DNA of 64,000 bases from the NCBI RefSeq assembly GCF_023073915.1, contig NZ_JADPKK010000022.1:1240001-1304000 (forward strand), read 5' to 3'. This stretch comes from Bradyrhizobium sp. 149 (lineage in GTDB: Bacteria; Pseudomonadota; Alphaproteobacteria; Rhizobiales; Xanthobacteraceae). The notes under the pieces are model-generated. The model did not search any database and was not told the origin of the DNA. It saw only the letters and a program-made list of their open reading frames with translations. This document shows positions 41,920 to 50,360 of the stretch, in pieces; the first letter of the stretch is position 1; every line of letters starts with the position of its first letter. A program made the translations under genes and the position numbers.

Positions 41920-42678
41920 TCAGACCAGGCGGACCGACATGCCTCCATCAACCGTCATTGGGCTGCCCGTCATGAACGACGCCCGGTCACTCAGGAGAAA
42001 AAGGGCCGCATGCGCGATCTCCTTCGGACTGGCCATCCGCTTCATCGGGTGCAGCCCGGCGATGAAATTCAGGACGTCGGGATTTCCTTCGCCTCCCGCC
42101 GGGGTAACGGTCCCTCCAGGCAGGAGGGCGTTGACACGAATGCCTTCGGCCGCGTGCTCGGAGCCCAGCGATTGAGTGAGGCCGATCATTCCTGCCTTCG
42201 AGGCTGCGTAAGCCGCCATCCCCGGCATACCCCCGTTTCTGAAGCCAACGAATGACGAGGTAAAGACGATCGAACCACCACCCCGTTGCCGCAGCGCCGG
42301 GATTTGCGCCCTTGCACCCAGGAAAGCAGAGGTGAGATTCACCGCAAGCACATCGGTCCAGTTTTCGACTCTCATCTCAGGGACCGCGATCATGTCGCCG
42401 ACGACGCCGGCATTGTTGAAGGCACCGTCGAGCTTTCCGAAGCTTGCAATGGCGTGTTCTACGAGGCCGGCAGCGTATCCGGCGTCCCGGACGTCGCCCG
42501 CCAGAAAAGTCGCGCGCCCTCCGGCGCGTTTGATGTCCTCGGCAACGATCTGCAGCTCGGTCGAGCGACGGGCCCCGAGCACCACGTCGGCGCCTTCGGA
42601 CGCGAACAGCGAGGCCGCGGCAGCACCGATACCGCTGCTGGCGCCGGTTATGATGATTGTCTTGTTTGCAAGTTCCAC
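41920..42678 (-). CDS. SDR family oxidoreductase
   Basis: 252 residues, classical SDR. NAD(P) motif TGASSGIGAAAASLFAS (about 11-27), NNAG (about 89-92), the catalytic Ser in FTSSFVGF, and YAASK (about 155-159) are intact; FMTGSPMTVDGG is the C-terminal substrate-side motif of the 3-oxoacyl reductase/glucose dehydrogenase-like group. It is a lone gene, and the substrate cannot be told. Confidence 0.9.
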   Translation of the reverse strand: MELANKTIIITGASSGIGAAAASLFASEGADVVLGARRSTELQIVAEDIKRAGGRATFLAGDVRDAGYAAGLVEHAIASFGKLDGAFNNAGVVGDMIAVPEMRVENWTDVLAVNLTSAFLGARAQIPALRQRGGGSIVFTSSFVGFRNGGMPGMAAYAASKAGMIGLTQSLGSEHAAEGIRVNALLPGGTVTPAGGEGNPDVLNFIAGLHPMKRMASPKEIAHAALFLLSDRASFMTGSPMTVDGGMSVRLV

Positions 42679-42783
42679 CGCGAGACACTCCTGATCAGCA
42701 AGGAGCCAAACAAGACATCAGGCACCTGTCAGCCGCCACCCGTTTCCTGAGATCGCTTCGTGGTGCGGCCGCCGCCAGCCGCG

Positions 42784-43662
42784 CTATTTCAGCGGCAGAA
42801 AAAGCTCCGCGACCGTCTCATGCTCCGGCACCTCCGGAAAGAAGCTCAGCCGCTGGCAATAGATCGGGAAGTCACGTGCTTCCTCGCCGCTGGCCGGAAG
42901 CCAGTCGCGATAAAGGTAGAGCGCGGCGGGCTCCAGATTGTCGGTGTTGCCGACGACGCGCAGCACCGCGCAGCGTCCGCCAGGGATCTCGCCAGCTTTG
43001 ATCTGTTCGCCGTTCGCCTCGATCGGCGGTGCGGTCCCGACGCAAAGGTCCACGCTGTAATCGGCAGGCGACGCAGGCCGCCGCTCGGAACGCCAGACGT
43101 TGAAGGTCGGACTTGTGCTGGGGTGCAGGTTAGCTGCCTTGCGCCACGCGATGAACCGCTGGATGGTGGCGGGAAGCGTGGCCGGGTCGCCGCGGTGCTC
43201 CATGATCGCGACCTTCGTGGATGGCACATCGCGTATCGTCACGTCATCATTGGTAAAGTTCTTCATGAGCTTGCTCCTGGCGTTGTCGAGAGGCCCGAAG
43301 GCCGCAAGCCACGGCTCCCAGTCGGGAGATTTCCGGAACGACGACGGCGATTGCCCGAACCGTTGCCGAAAGGCGCGGGCGAAGGCATCGGGCGCATCGT
43401 AACCGGCATCCATCGCGATCTCCGTGACGCTTTGGGCGTCACTGTAGGCCAGCCGGTGCGAAGCGCGCTTCATCCGCGCCAGCTGGACATAGCGATGCAC
43501 GGACAACCCGAAGGTCGCCGTGAACTGCCGGTGGAAATGAAACTTCGAGAAGGCCGCAACGCCGCTCACCGATTCCAGGTCCAGATCAGCGTCAAGATGC
43601 CGGTCGATATGATCCAGCACCCGCCGCATCCGGGCCTGATAGTTTTGCAGCGCCGCCTTCAT
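42784..43662 (-). CDS. AraC family regulator with GyrI-like domain
   Basis: 292 residues from the ATG at 43662 with GGAGGAGGG upstream. The N-terminal half has two HTHs: LESVSGVAAFSKFHFHRQF and SVTEIAMDAGYDAPDAFARAFRQRFGQSPS (AraC/XylS signature). The C-terminal half, from about 130, is a GyrI-like small-molecule-binding domain (ending HETVAELFLPLK). This is the Rob/SoxS-like AraC-GyrI architecture, which senses diverse ligands. The target genes are not identifiable here. Confidence 0.92.
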   Translation of the reverse strand: MKAALQNYQARMRRVLDHIDRHLDADLDLESVSGVAAFSKFHFHRQFTATFGLSVHRYVQLARMKRASHRLAYSDAQSVTEIAMDAGYDAPDAFARAFRQRFGQSPSSFRKSPDWEPWLAAFGPLDNARSKLMKNFTNDDVTIRDVPSTKVAIMEHRGDPATLPATIQRFIAWRKAANLHPSTSPTFNVWRSERRPASPADYSVDLCVGTAPPIEANGEQIKAGEIPGGRCAVLRVVGNTDNLEPAALYLYRDWLPASGEEARDFPIYCQRLSFFPEVPEHETVAELFLPLK

Positions 43663-43792
43663 CGTCCCTCCTCCGTGGCGGCTCCATCTAGTCGCTGACG
43701 GCCATGACTTGCTCGACCGATCTTGCGGTTTGGCATGGATCGCGTCGATCCCGTTTTTGAGCGTAATGGGCACCTGCGTAACGGTTAGAACG

Positions 43793-43829
43793 AAAAAGAG
43801 GAGCCCGCACGTCGCAAGCTCCCCTTCTC
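43793..43829 (-). terminator. Intrinsic terminator after the NTF2-like gene
   Basis: On the minus strand GAGAAGGGGAGC pairs with GCTCCTCTTTTT (12 pairs including G-U, with a 13-base loop) and the right arm ends in a T run. It lies 27 bases past the stop of the NTF2-like gene, ending the DsbA-like/MBL/NTF2 transcript. Confidence 0.75.
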
Positions 43830-43855
43830 TCGTACGTTCCGACGTCATACGGCTG

Positions 43856-44260
43856 CTAGTGGACAGCAGGCTCCAGCGCCTTTTGCACCATCGCGGTGTC
43901 GACATATTGAGTCATGCTGGCGATCTTGCCGTCCTTCACCAGATAGAGGTGCGCGAAGGTGGCGCGCATGGCCTTGCCTGTCGCCTTGTAGGTCCCGGAG
44001 TAGACGCCGAAGGCGGCGACGCGATCGCCGTCTTCGAGATAGGTGTGGACGTCGGCGCGATAACCGCTCCATTCAGTGGCGAGACGCCGGAACACGCCTG
44101 CGACAATCGCGTCGGGTCCGACATAGGTCCCCGCATACGGAAATCCTTCCGCTTCGGTCCATGCGGCATCGGGAGCGAGAGCGGCCAGCAAATTGCGGCC
44201 GTTCTCTTCCGACGATGATCCCTCGTAGGTGGCGCGGATCAGGTCGAGGTTCGCACCCAT
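43856..44260 (-). CDS. NTF2-like / SnoaL-like protein
   Basis: 134-residue NTF2-fold protein. Landmarks are IRATYEGSSSEENGRNLLAALAPDAAWTEAEGFPYAG and YVGPDAIVAGVFRRLATEW (cavity-forming helices), then VHTYLEDGDRVAAFGVYSGTYKATGK. It starts one base after the MBL gene stop, so the two are co-translated. It likely binds a small hydrophobic molecule or is a cyclase/isomerase. Function in the cassette unknown. Confidence 0.88.
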   Translation of the reverse strand: MGANLDLIRATYEGSSSEENGRNLLAALAPDAAWTEAEGFPYAGTYVGPDAIVAGVFRRLATEWSGYRADVHTYLEDGDRVAAFGVYSGTYKATGKAMRATFAHLYLVKDGKIASMTQYVDTAMVQKALEPAVH

Positions 44261-44261
44261 C

Positions 44262-45158
44262 TCAGCCCCATTTCATCTCGCCGGTGGCGACTTTGGAGCC
44301 GATGTCGAGCGCAACGCCCATGTCAAGGCCGGGGAAGCGCGCTCCCATCGCTGCCTTCAGCGTCGCGGAGTCCTTGGCCTTCGCCAGTTCCTCGTCGAAG
44401 GCTTTGAGGTAAGCGATCGTGTGCTCGACACCGGATAGATCGGTCTTTGCGTCCACCGCGGAGTGGCCGGGCACGACGATCGCCGGCTTGCGCGCCGCGA
44501 TCTTTTCGAGATTGGCGATCCAGGCGGCCCGCTGCTCTGTGGTCGGCGTGTCGGCGGTCCAGACATGGACGCCCGAGAAGATCAGCACGCCGCCGAACAC
44601 CGCGTTCAGCGACCGCACGAACAGATAACGCCGGTTGGCCAGGCCGTCTGCGCCGACGATCTCGATGGTTTCGCCGTCGACGCTGAGCGTCTTGCCATCG
44701 AACGCTTCGGGGATGACCACGTCGGCAAGCACCTGCGGGCCGTTCTCCTTGAGTTGCGGCCCCCAGACGGCAAGCTTCTTTTCGACGCTGGCGTTGATGG
44801 CCGCCAATGTCGCGGGCGCCGCGAGCACGCGGGCCTCCGGGAAAGCTGCCTTGATCGCGCCGAGGCTGAAGTAATAGTCCGGGTCCGACTGGCTGATGTA
44901 GATGGTGGTGAGCTTCTTGCCGGTTGCCTTGATCGCTTCTGCGACAGCCTTGCCATCGGGCAGCGTGAAGCCGCCATCGATCAGCACGGCTTCGCTCGGC
45001 CCGGACACCAGAACGGGAGCCCGGAAGAAGCCGTTCTGTCCGGCTGGGAGATGCTTCCAGGTGAGCCCGCCGGCGGCATGGCCGAGGCCTGCAGGTGCGA
45101 ACAAAGCGGCGGCGCCGGCGGCGAGAGTCGTCTTCATGATGGTTCTCCTTGTCTGCAT
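44262..45158 (-). CDS. Exported metallo-beta-lactamase-fold hydrolase (Vmh-like)
   Basis: 298 residues from the ATG at 45158. The N-terminus (MQTRRTIMKTTLAAGAAALF) has two arginines and is Tat-like, so export is likely. An alternative ATG at 45137 also has AAGGAG upstream. The zinc motif region HxHxDH is replaced by SQSDPDYYFS, as in the Vmh-like branch of the MBL fold, and VVPGHSAVD supplies the later ligand. The zinc site is therefore incomplete by standard criteria. It is the middle gene of a DsbA-like/MBL/NTF2 operon. Confidence 0.85.
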   Translation of the reverse strand: MQTRRTIMKTTLAAGAAALFAPAGLGHAAGGLTWKHLPAGQNGFFRAPVLVSGPSEAVLIDGGFTLPDGKAVAEAIKATGKKLTTIYISQSDPDYYFSLGAIKAAFPEARVLAAPATLAAINASVEKKLAVWGPQLKENGPQVLADVVIPEAFDGKTLSVDGETIEIVGADGLANRRYLFVRSLNAVFGGVLIFSGVHVWTADTPTTEQRAAWIANLEKIAARKPAIVVPGHSAVDAKTDLSGVEHTIAYLKAFDEELAKAKDSATLKAAMGARFPGLDMGVALDIGSKVATGEMKWG

Positions 45159-45225
45159 GGTCGTCTCCTGGTGCTGATGTGCGATCACGAATTGGAAGTG
45201 GATGGGTCTGTATCGAGCGTCGTGC

Positions 45226-45870
45226 TCAAGCCGCCTTCAGTCCATCGACGAGGGCGTCGAGGCCGCCGAACAGCGCGCTCGCCTGCACGAGGCGACGGTC
45301 GTTGCCCTTCCCCTTGATCAGGGCCGGGACGCCGTTGGCGCCGAAGCGGCGCATTTCCGCACGCCCGGCTTCGAGGCGGTCGCGGTAAGCGGCGATCAAT
45401 GCGGCGTCTGGGGCCGCCAAGCGATCGGCGGCCTCCGCGAGCTGAATAGCGCGCAGCGCATCGGCGAGAACTGACATGTCCGTGCTGTCGCGACCTTCGA
45501 CATAGCGGGCGTTCTGAATGGACTTCAGAGCTGCGAACTCTCGACCCGGAGCGGTGAGCGCAACAGCCGTGAGCGCCAGTGTCGCCGGGCCGGAATCGAA
45601 CAGCCGCGTGCGGTCGCCGAGGACGTCACGACGGTAGGCTTCGCTGAAGATCTGACCGCTCAAGCGCGAAATGCGCTGGTCGTTCGACCAGGCATAAGCG
45701 GCAAAGCCGTCGTCCATCGGACGGGCACCATCGCCGGCGAACAGGCCTGTCGGCGCAAGCTCGACAGTGAAATCGGGTCGGGCGACAAGCTGTTCGAGCA
45801 GCGTGGCGGCGCCGTAGCACCAGCCGCAGAGCGGATCGAACAGGTAGGTGATGTGAATGGGCGAGGACAT
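45226..45870 (-). CDS. DsbA/FrnE-like disulfide oxidoreductase
   Basis: 214 residues from the ATG at 45870, with an AAGGAG ribosome site. N-terminal ITYLFDPLCGWCYGAATLLEQL carries the CXXC active site (CGWC, about 15-18) of the DsbA-like thioredoxin fold, FrnE branch; the C-terminal cis-Pro region is GVPALIKGKG. It is first in an operon with the MBL and NTF2 genes and divergent from a LysR regulator, which probably controls it. Proteins of this group act as disulfide isomerases or in polyketide modification. Confidence 0.9.
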   Translation of the reverse strand: MSSPIHITYLFDPLCGWCYGAATLLEQLVARPDFTVELAPTGLFAGDGARPMDDGFAAYAWSNDQRISRLSGQIFSEAYRRDVLGDRTRLFDSGPATLALTAVALTAPGREFAALKSIQNARYVEGRDSTDMSVLADALRAIQLAEAADRLAAPDAALIAAYRDRLEAGRAEMRRFGANGVPALIKGKGNDRRLVQASALFGGLDALVDGLKAA

Positions 45871-45928
45871 GGCGATCTCCTTGATCGCAACTTGGCACGC
45901 GCAAATTGATCGATAAATACCGACAAAA

Positions 45929-45943
45929 CATACAGAATGTATG
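45929..45943. promoter_or_regulatory. Palindrome in divergent LysR promoter
   Basis: CATAC-AGAAT-GTATG is a perfect inverted repeat containing a T-N11-A-type LysR motif. It lies between the DsbA-like gene and the divergent LysR gene, about 32 bases upstream of the LysR start. A TTGACA box lies just after it at 45951-45956. Confidence 0.55.
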
Positions 45944-45975
45944 CTATTTCTTGACAATTCTGAGACGATGAGCTC

Positions 45976-46938
45976 ATGAACCTGAACCGACTGGCCTATT
46001 TCGCCGCCGTCGTGGACACCGGATCCTTCACGCGGGCCGCCGAGCGGCTCGGCATCACCAAGGCCGTGGTGAGCCAGCAGGTGGCGCAGCTGGAGCGCGA
46101 TCTCGGCACCAGCCTTCTCGTGCGCACGACGCGCCGGGTCCATCCGACCGAAGCGGGCCGCATGTTTCATGCGCGCTGCGTCATGATCCTGCGCGAAGCG
46201 GAGGATGCCTTCGACGAACTCGCCCAGGCGGCCGCCGAGCCGACCGGCACGTTGCGGATCACGGCGCCCAACGACTACGGGACGGCCGTCGTCGTCGCCG
46301 TCGTCACGGCCTACGCGGCACGCTATCCCAACTGCCGCGTGGAGTTGACGCTCGAAGATCAGACGGTCGATCTCGCCTCGGGCCAGATCGACATGGCGAT
46401 CCGTGTCGGGTGGCTGGTCGATTCCAGCCTGCAAGCGCGCAAGATCGGCGCGTTCCGGCAGTTGCTGGTCGGCGCTCCCGCCTTCACGGACCGGATCGCC
46501 GCCGCGCGCGATCCCGACGACCTCGTGACGCTGCCGTTCATCGCCAACATGGCGCTGCGCGAGCCGCTGCTGTGGCAGTTCTCGCGCGGTGATCTCGATC
46601 GACGCGCCGTGCGCCTGCAGGCAAGCATCGCCATCGACACGACGCCGGGAGTGCTCGCGGCCGTGCTCGCCGGCGGCGGCCTTTCAGTGCTGCCGGATTT
46701 TTTGGTGGCAGACGCTCTGGCGGCGGGGCGCCTCATTCACATCCTGCCGCAAAGGCAACTGCCATCCGGCGGCATCCACACGGTCTATCCCGCAGCCCGC
46801 TTCCGTCCGCCCAAGGTGACGGCGTTTGTGGAGATGCTGACGCGGCCCAGCGACAGGCGGGGTTGGTCGGGGCAAAATAGCTGCGGGGGACTAATTAGTC
46901 CCCTCCGCTGGACCGTTTGCTTGCCTCAGGCAAGCTAA
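45976..46938 (+). CDS. LysR family transcriptional regulator
   Basis: 320 residues. The N-terminal HTH is NRLAYFAAVVDTGSFTRAAERLGITKAVVSQQVAQLERDLGTSLLVRTTRRV (about 4-54), followed by the LysR effector-binding domain with typical INTP/RLTAPND segments. It is divergent from the DsbA-like operon, and a palindrome between them suits its own binding. The C-terminal tail is short and ordinary. The inducer is unknown. Confidence 0.93.
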   Translation: MNLNRLAYFAAVVDTGSFTRAAERLGITKAVVSQQVAQLERDLGTSLLVRTTRRVHPTEAGRMFHARCVMILREAEDAFDELAQAAAEPTGTLRITAPNDYGTAVVVAVVTAYAARYPNCRVELTLEDQTVDLASGQIDMAIRVGWLVDSSLQARKIGAFRQLLVGAPAFTDRIAAARDPDDLVTLPFIANMALREPLLWQFSRGDLDRRAVRLQASIAIDTTPGVLAAVLAGGGLSVLPDFLVADALAAGRLIHILPQRQLPSGGIHTVYPAARFRPPKVTAFVEMLTRPSDRRGWSGQNSCGGLISPLRWTVCLPQAS

Positions 46939-46951
46939 GTGCACTGTCACC
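46938..46951. repeat. AGTGCACTGTCACC copy 1
   Basis: AGTGCACTGTCACC, identical to 49672-49685 and related to the terminal sequence of the element at 49640-50399. It overlaps the last base of the LysR gene. Probably an insertion-element end or a recombination site; no transposase is next to it. Confidence 0.5.
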
Positions 46952-47005
46952 GAATGCCGGCTTGCGACCGGATGACGGCAAGCGTTGTCGGCGACCTGCC
47001 GCGCG

Positions 47006-47902
47006 TCAGTCGCGCGATACGGACAGCCCCGCGAGCAGCGGCGCGTACGCGGCGAGCCTGCGTGATACGAACTCGGTGAAGAGCCGCACGCGCTTGGTCT
47101 TGCGTGTCTCGCCCTGTGTGAGAAGCCAAACCGTTCCGTACATGTGCAGGTCGGTGCCCGGCACCCTCACCAGCAGCGGGTCGGCATCGCCGACGAAGCA
47201 CGGCAGCGTCGTGATCCCGAGCCCTTGCTGGACAGCAGCGATCTGCGCCCCGGCGTCCGAGGTCCTGAATGGAACGCTCGTGGCGCGAACTTCACCCGCG
47301 CTGGCCCAATCCGGGATGCCGTGAATGCTGATGACGATCCACCGGATCGGATCAGGCGCGCCCGCACGCCACGCGGCTAGTCGATCCCTGGACATGTAGA
47401 CGCCGCCGAACAGCTCCGGTCCCTTCAGGCCGTGAAGATTGAGCGGCAGGGTTTTGCGGTCATAGACAACGCGGATCGCGACGTCGGCCTCCCGGTTGGT
47501 CAGATTCGCCAGCTCGCCGAACGACAGGATATCCATCTCGATATCAGGATGCAGACGCGCGAAATCGGCGAGATCAGACATCAGCAGGTGCGTCGCCATC
47601 GGCGGCGCCAGCGTCACCCGCAGACGCCCGCGCACGCTCTGGTCGCGCCCGAAGACGCGCGTCTCCAGCTGGTGCGACGAGGCTTCCATCTGGTCCGCGA
47701 ATTCGAGGACCTCCTCGCCTGCTTCCGTCAGGCGGTAGCCCGAAGGCAGCTTTTCGAACATGTGGACCTCGAGACGTTCCTCGAGCTGGGCGATGCGTCG
47801 CAGCACGGTCGCGTGGTTCACACCTAGGCGCTCGGCGGCAGCCCGCACCGAGCCTCCACGCGCGACGGCAAGAAAGTAGCGAACGTCATCCCAGTCGATC
47901 AT
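47006..47902 (-). CDS. LysR family transcriptional regulator
   Basis: 298 residues from the ATG at 47902 (the 96-base upstream extension is not used). Its HTH is DDVRYFLAVARGGSVRAAAERLGVNHATVLRRIAQLEERLEVHMFEK (about 4-50). The effector domain follows. It is divergent from an SDR gene and a 16-base palindrome 11 bases before its start is a candidate operator. It belongs to the LysR branch that often controls an adjacent oxidoreductase. Confidence 0.92.
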   Translation of the reverse strand: MIDWDDVRYFLAVARGGSVRAAAERLGVNHATVLRRIAQLEERLEVHMFEKLPSGYRLTEAGEEVLEFADQMEASSHQLETRVFGRDQSVRGRLRVTLAPPMATHLLMSDLADFARLHPDIEMDILSFGELANLTNREADVAIRVVYDRKTLPLNLHGLKGPELFGGVYMSRDRLAAWRAGAPDPIRWIVISIHGIPDWASAGEVRATSVPFRTSDAGAQIAAVQQGLGITTLPCFVGDADPLLVRVPGTDLHMYGTVWLLTQGETRKTKRVRLFTEFVSRRLAAYAPLLAGLSVSRD

Positions 47903-47912
47903 GGTGCAATCC

Positions 47913-47928
47913 CGCACCGCGCGGTGCG
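47913..47928. promoter_or_regulatory. Perfect 16-bp palindrome before LysR
   Basis: CGCACCGC-GCGGTGCG is exactly symmetric and sits 11 bases upstream of the LysR ATG. It may be an autoregulatory site for that gene or a control site for the divergent SDR gene; GC-rich palindromes also occur by chance in this genome, so this is weak. Confidence 0.4.
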
Positions 47929-48170
47929 CCTTCCAAAGCCCGTAGCAATTGCTCCTACAGCAGCACGGGCAGTCATCATAGCCCATCCCGACAAGCACGG
48001 CTCACTTCCGAACGGCGGACACCGATCGTCGCCGTTTGGCGTCGCTCGTGCGGCCGGATCGATTTCGCACCACCGATGTGCGCGCATCCGCACTCAACGC
48101 CTGCCGCCGGTGGACCTATGTCGCGGGTCTCGGGGGCAGATGCTGTCCCGACACGACGACAGGAGAAATC

Positions 48171-48905
48171 ATGGGAAAGCTTGACGGTAAGGTTGCAGTC
48201 ATCACGGGTGGATCGAGCGGCATGGCGCTGGCGAGCGCCAGGCGCTTCGTTGAAGAAGGAGCCTATGTCTTCATCACGGGACGAAGGCAGGAGACGCTCG
48301 ACCAGGCCATCAAGCTGATTGGCCGGAACGTGACCGGCGTGCGCGGCGACGCGGCCAATCTCGACGACCTCGACCGCCTGTTCGACACGGTCAAGCGGGA
48401 AAAGGGCAAGATCGACGTCCTGTACGCGAGCGCCGGCATCGGCGAAGCCGTCGCACTGGGCGAGATTACCGAGCAGCATTTCGATGCGACCTTCGGCCTG
48501 AACACGCGCGGCACGCTGTTTACGGTGCAGAAGGCGTTGCCGCTGTTTCGCGATGCCGGATCGATCTTCATGACCGGGTCCGTTGCATCGGTGAAAGGTT
48601 TTCCCGGTTACGGCGTGTATGCGGCGAGCAAGGCGGCGCTGCGCTCATTTGCACGCACGTGGCTCAACGAACTGAAGGGCAGGAATATCCGGGTGAACGT
48701 GCTGAGCCCGGGGCCGATCGCCACACCGATGCAGGATCAGGTTCTCACCGAGGAAGCGAAGCGGATGTTCGAAGCCCTGATCCCCAGGGGAACGATGGGT
48801 CGTCCTGAGGAAATTGCGGCGGTCGCGCTGTTTCTTGCTTCGGACGATTCGAGCTTCGTGAATGGGGTGGAGTTGTCCGTCGACGGCGGCTTCTCGGCCA
48901 TCTGA
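48171..48905 (+). CDS. SDR family oxidoreductase
   Basis: 244 residues from the ATG at 48171 with an AGGAG site 6 bases upstream. NAD(P) motif TGGSSGMALASARRF; catalytic Ser in MTGSVASVKG and YAASK are present; NNAG is replaced by YASAG, a known variant. It is in an operon with an F420-reductase-like gene and divergent from LysR, which likely controls both. The substrate is unknown. Confidence 0.9.
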   Translation: MGKLDGKVAVITGGSSGMALASARRFVEEGAYVFITGRRQETLDQAIKLIGRNVTGVRGDAANLDDLDRLFDTVKREKGKIDVLYASAGIGEAVALGEITEQHFDATFGLNTRGTLFTVQKALPLFRDAGSIFMTGSVASVKGFPGYGVYAASKAALRSFARTWLNELKGRNIRVNVLSPGPIATPMQDQVLTEEAKRMFEALIPRGTMGRPEEIAAVALFLASDDSSFVNGVELSVDGGFSAI

Positions 48906-48946
48906 ACGGCCTGAAAATCAATATCAACACGGATCGGAGAAATATC

Positions 48947-49540
48947 ATGAGCTGCGCAATCATAGGATTCGGCAAGATCGGCCAGGCCCTCGCCCACGCC
49001 TTCGCCCGTAAGAACATCGACGTAACAATCGCGAGCCGCCGGCCGCCCGAGGCGTTGGCGCCGCAGGCCCGGGCGATTGGCACCACGGTCGTGGCCAGGT
49101 CGCTGCGGGAAGCGCTGGAGGCCGACACGATCATCCTGGCGGTCCCGTTCGGGGAGCATCGCGAGGTTGCGAAGGCCCTGCCGAGCTGGAAAGGCAAGAC
49201 GATCATCGACGCGACGAACGGGTTTGGAGAAGAGCTGGACGGTCTCCTGTCCTCCGCCGTCGTCGCGAAGGCGTTCACCGGCGCCAAGCTCGTGAAAGGT
49301 TTCAATCACCTGGGTGCGGCCACTCTGGCCACCGATCCGGTCGTCGAGGGCGGCCACCGGGTCGTCTTTATCTCGAGCGACGACGACGACGCGATCGCTC
49401 CCGTGGCGGCCCTGGCCAAACAACTCGGGTTCGCACCCGTCAAGCTGGGAAAGCTCAACGAAGGTGGCGCGCTGGTGCACGCACGCGGCCGCGTTTGGGG
49501 CCAGCTGATCTTCCAGGATTTGTTCAGGAAGGAACAGTAA
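48947..49540 (+). CDS. NADPH-dependent F420 reductase-like protein
   Basis: 197 residues of the NADP-oxidoreductase F420-dependent family (Rossmann fold). It begins MSCAIIGFGKIGQALAHAFARK (GxGxIG nucleotide motif) and has the family ILAVPFGEHREVA and GFNHLG segments. In bacteria without F420 such proteins act as NADP-binding reductases of unknown substrate. It follows the SDR gene by 41 bases with a GGAGA ribosome site and ends in TAA. The reading frame continues open after the TAA for a further 28 codons. Confidence 0.85.
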   Translation: MSCAIIGFGKIGQALAHAFARKNIDVTIASRRPPEALAPQARAIGTTVVARSLREALEADTIILAVPFGEHREVAKALPSWKGKTIIDATNGFGEELDGLLSSAVVAKAFTGAKLVKGFNHLGAATLATDPVVEGGHRVVFISSDDDDAIAPVAALAKQLGFAPVKLGKLNEGGALVHARGRVWGQLIFQDLFRKEQ

Positions 49541-49627
49541 TCGAGCTACGACCGTGTGATCGACGCCGAGAACTGGTCGCGCGCTAACTTCTTCGAGCAG
49601 CGCGCGACCGAATATTTGAAGGAGTGA
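49541..49627 (+). pseudogene. Orphan C-terminal coding fragment
   Basis: Directly after the TAA of the F420-reductase-like gene and in the same frame, 28 codons encode a helical, protein-like tail (YDRVIDAENWSRANFFEQ...) ending in TGA. It has no start codon and no family match I can name. It may be the tail of a lost neighbouring gene fused by deletion, or the original end of the upstream gene. Confidence 0.4.
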
Positions 49628-49642
49628 CAGAAGGAGTTGCGT

Positions 49643-49683
49643 TGACAGTGCACAAAACTAACCTCGAGTTTAGTGCACTGTCA
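49643..49683. repeat. Near-perfect hairpin with 17-base arms
   Basis: Left arm TGACAGTGCACAAAACT (49643-49659) and right arm AGTTTAGTGCACTGTCA (49667-49683) pair at 16 of 17 positions around a 7-base loop. It uses the same TGACAGTGCAC motif as the element end. Could be an inverted IS-end pair or a terminator-like structure; no T-run follows. Confidence 0.6.
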
Positions 49684-49698
49684 CCATGACGACGCGGA

Positions 49699-50082
49699 TC
49701 ACTTTTTAGTCGTGCCCTCAGATGGCTGCTCAGCAGACTCGCCGATTTTCTTCGAGACCACGTAGACGTCGACGCCGCTCATCGAGCATTCCTCGCTTGA
49801 TGCCTGGCTTTTCGTGATGACCTCAATTGTCTTGCCGTCCTTGGTGTGAAACGTGATGTCGTAAACCTGCTGGTAGAGGTCCTTGCCGATCTTTTCGGAT
49901 GCGAGACGAACGGCCTTGGTCTGCGCCTCGATCACCGATGGGATATCAATCAGGCCGGCGTTCTTGAGGTGCACGAGGGCCATGTTCTTGGGCCAACTCG
50001 CGCAGTCCGGAGACTTCGCCAGAGCCACCGCAGCCGGCATAGAAAATATTGCGGCCATCACCCCTTTCAACGCCGCGCGCAT
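49699..50082 (-). CDS. Small exported protein of unknown function
   Basis: 127 residues from the ATG at 50082. It has a signal peptide (RAALKGVMAAIFSMPAAVALA), two cysteines after it (SPDCASW and SSEECSM) and a C-terminal tail rich in Ser/Glu/Thr/Lys. The start overlaps the stop of the upstream fragment (TGATG), so it may rely on coupled translation. It is in the inverted-repeat element and shows no known domain. Its role is unknown. Confidence 0.6.
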   Translation of the reverse strand: MRAALKGVMAAIFSMPAAVALAKSPDCASWPKNMALVHLKNAGLIDIPSVIEAQTKAVRLASEKIGKDLYQQVYDITFHTKDGKTIEVITKSQASSEECSMSGVDVYVVSKKIGESAEQPSEGTTKK

Positions 50083-50360
50083 CAATGCACCACCTTGGTG
50101 TGGTCGCCACTTTCAAAGACCTGCTTGCGCCCATTGATGGGCAGGAGGGCAACGTACATGCCGTCGCGGTCGCCGCGCTTGCAAAGCTTCTCGCCAGCCT
50201 CGAGCTTCTGAAGTCCCGCATCGGTCAAAGGTATTCTCCGTTCGGTTCGCCGCCAGATACAGGCCGCGGCGCTTCGTAAGACGTTGAACAGGTCGATCGA
50301 GGGCGATCCTACTAAGCCCGGCCATTGAATGCACTGGACTGCAGTGCGTTCAACTCGCAC
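50082..50360 (-). pseudogene. Integrase-like (DUF4102) N-terminal fragment
   Basis: An open frame of about 92 codons whose second half reads RRIPLTDAGLQKLEAGEKL then a RDGMYVALLP segment. This resembles the N-terminal DUF4102 domain of phage/island tyrosine integrases (LTDAAIRKLKPGEK...GGLYLxVxP). No catalytic domain (R..HxxR..Y) follows. It is probably a truncated integrase adjacent to a lower-GC island at guaA. The assignment is based on motif likeness only. Confidence 0.45.

Noticed and set aside
45870..46434. N-terminal extension of the DsbA-like gene over the LysR gene
   Set aside because: AAGGAG site and typical DsbA start at 45870; extension is antisense to LysR.
49643..49683. Hairpin as ordinary rho-independent terminator
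   Set aside because: No T-run and the same motif recurs at element ends, so an insertion-related origin fits better.
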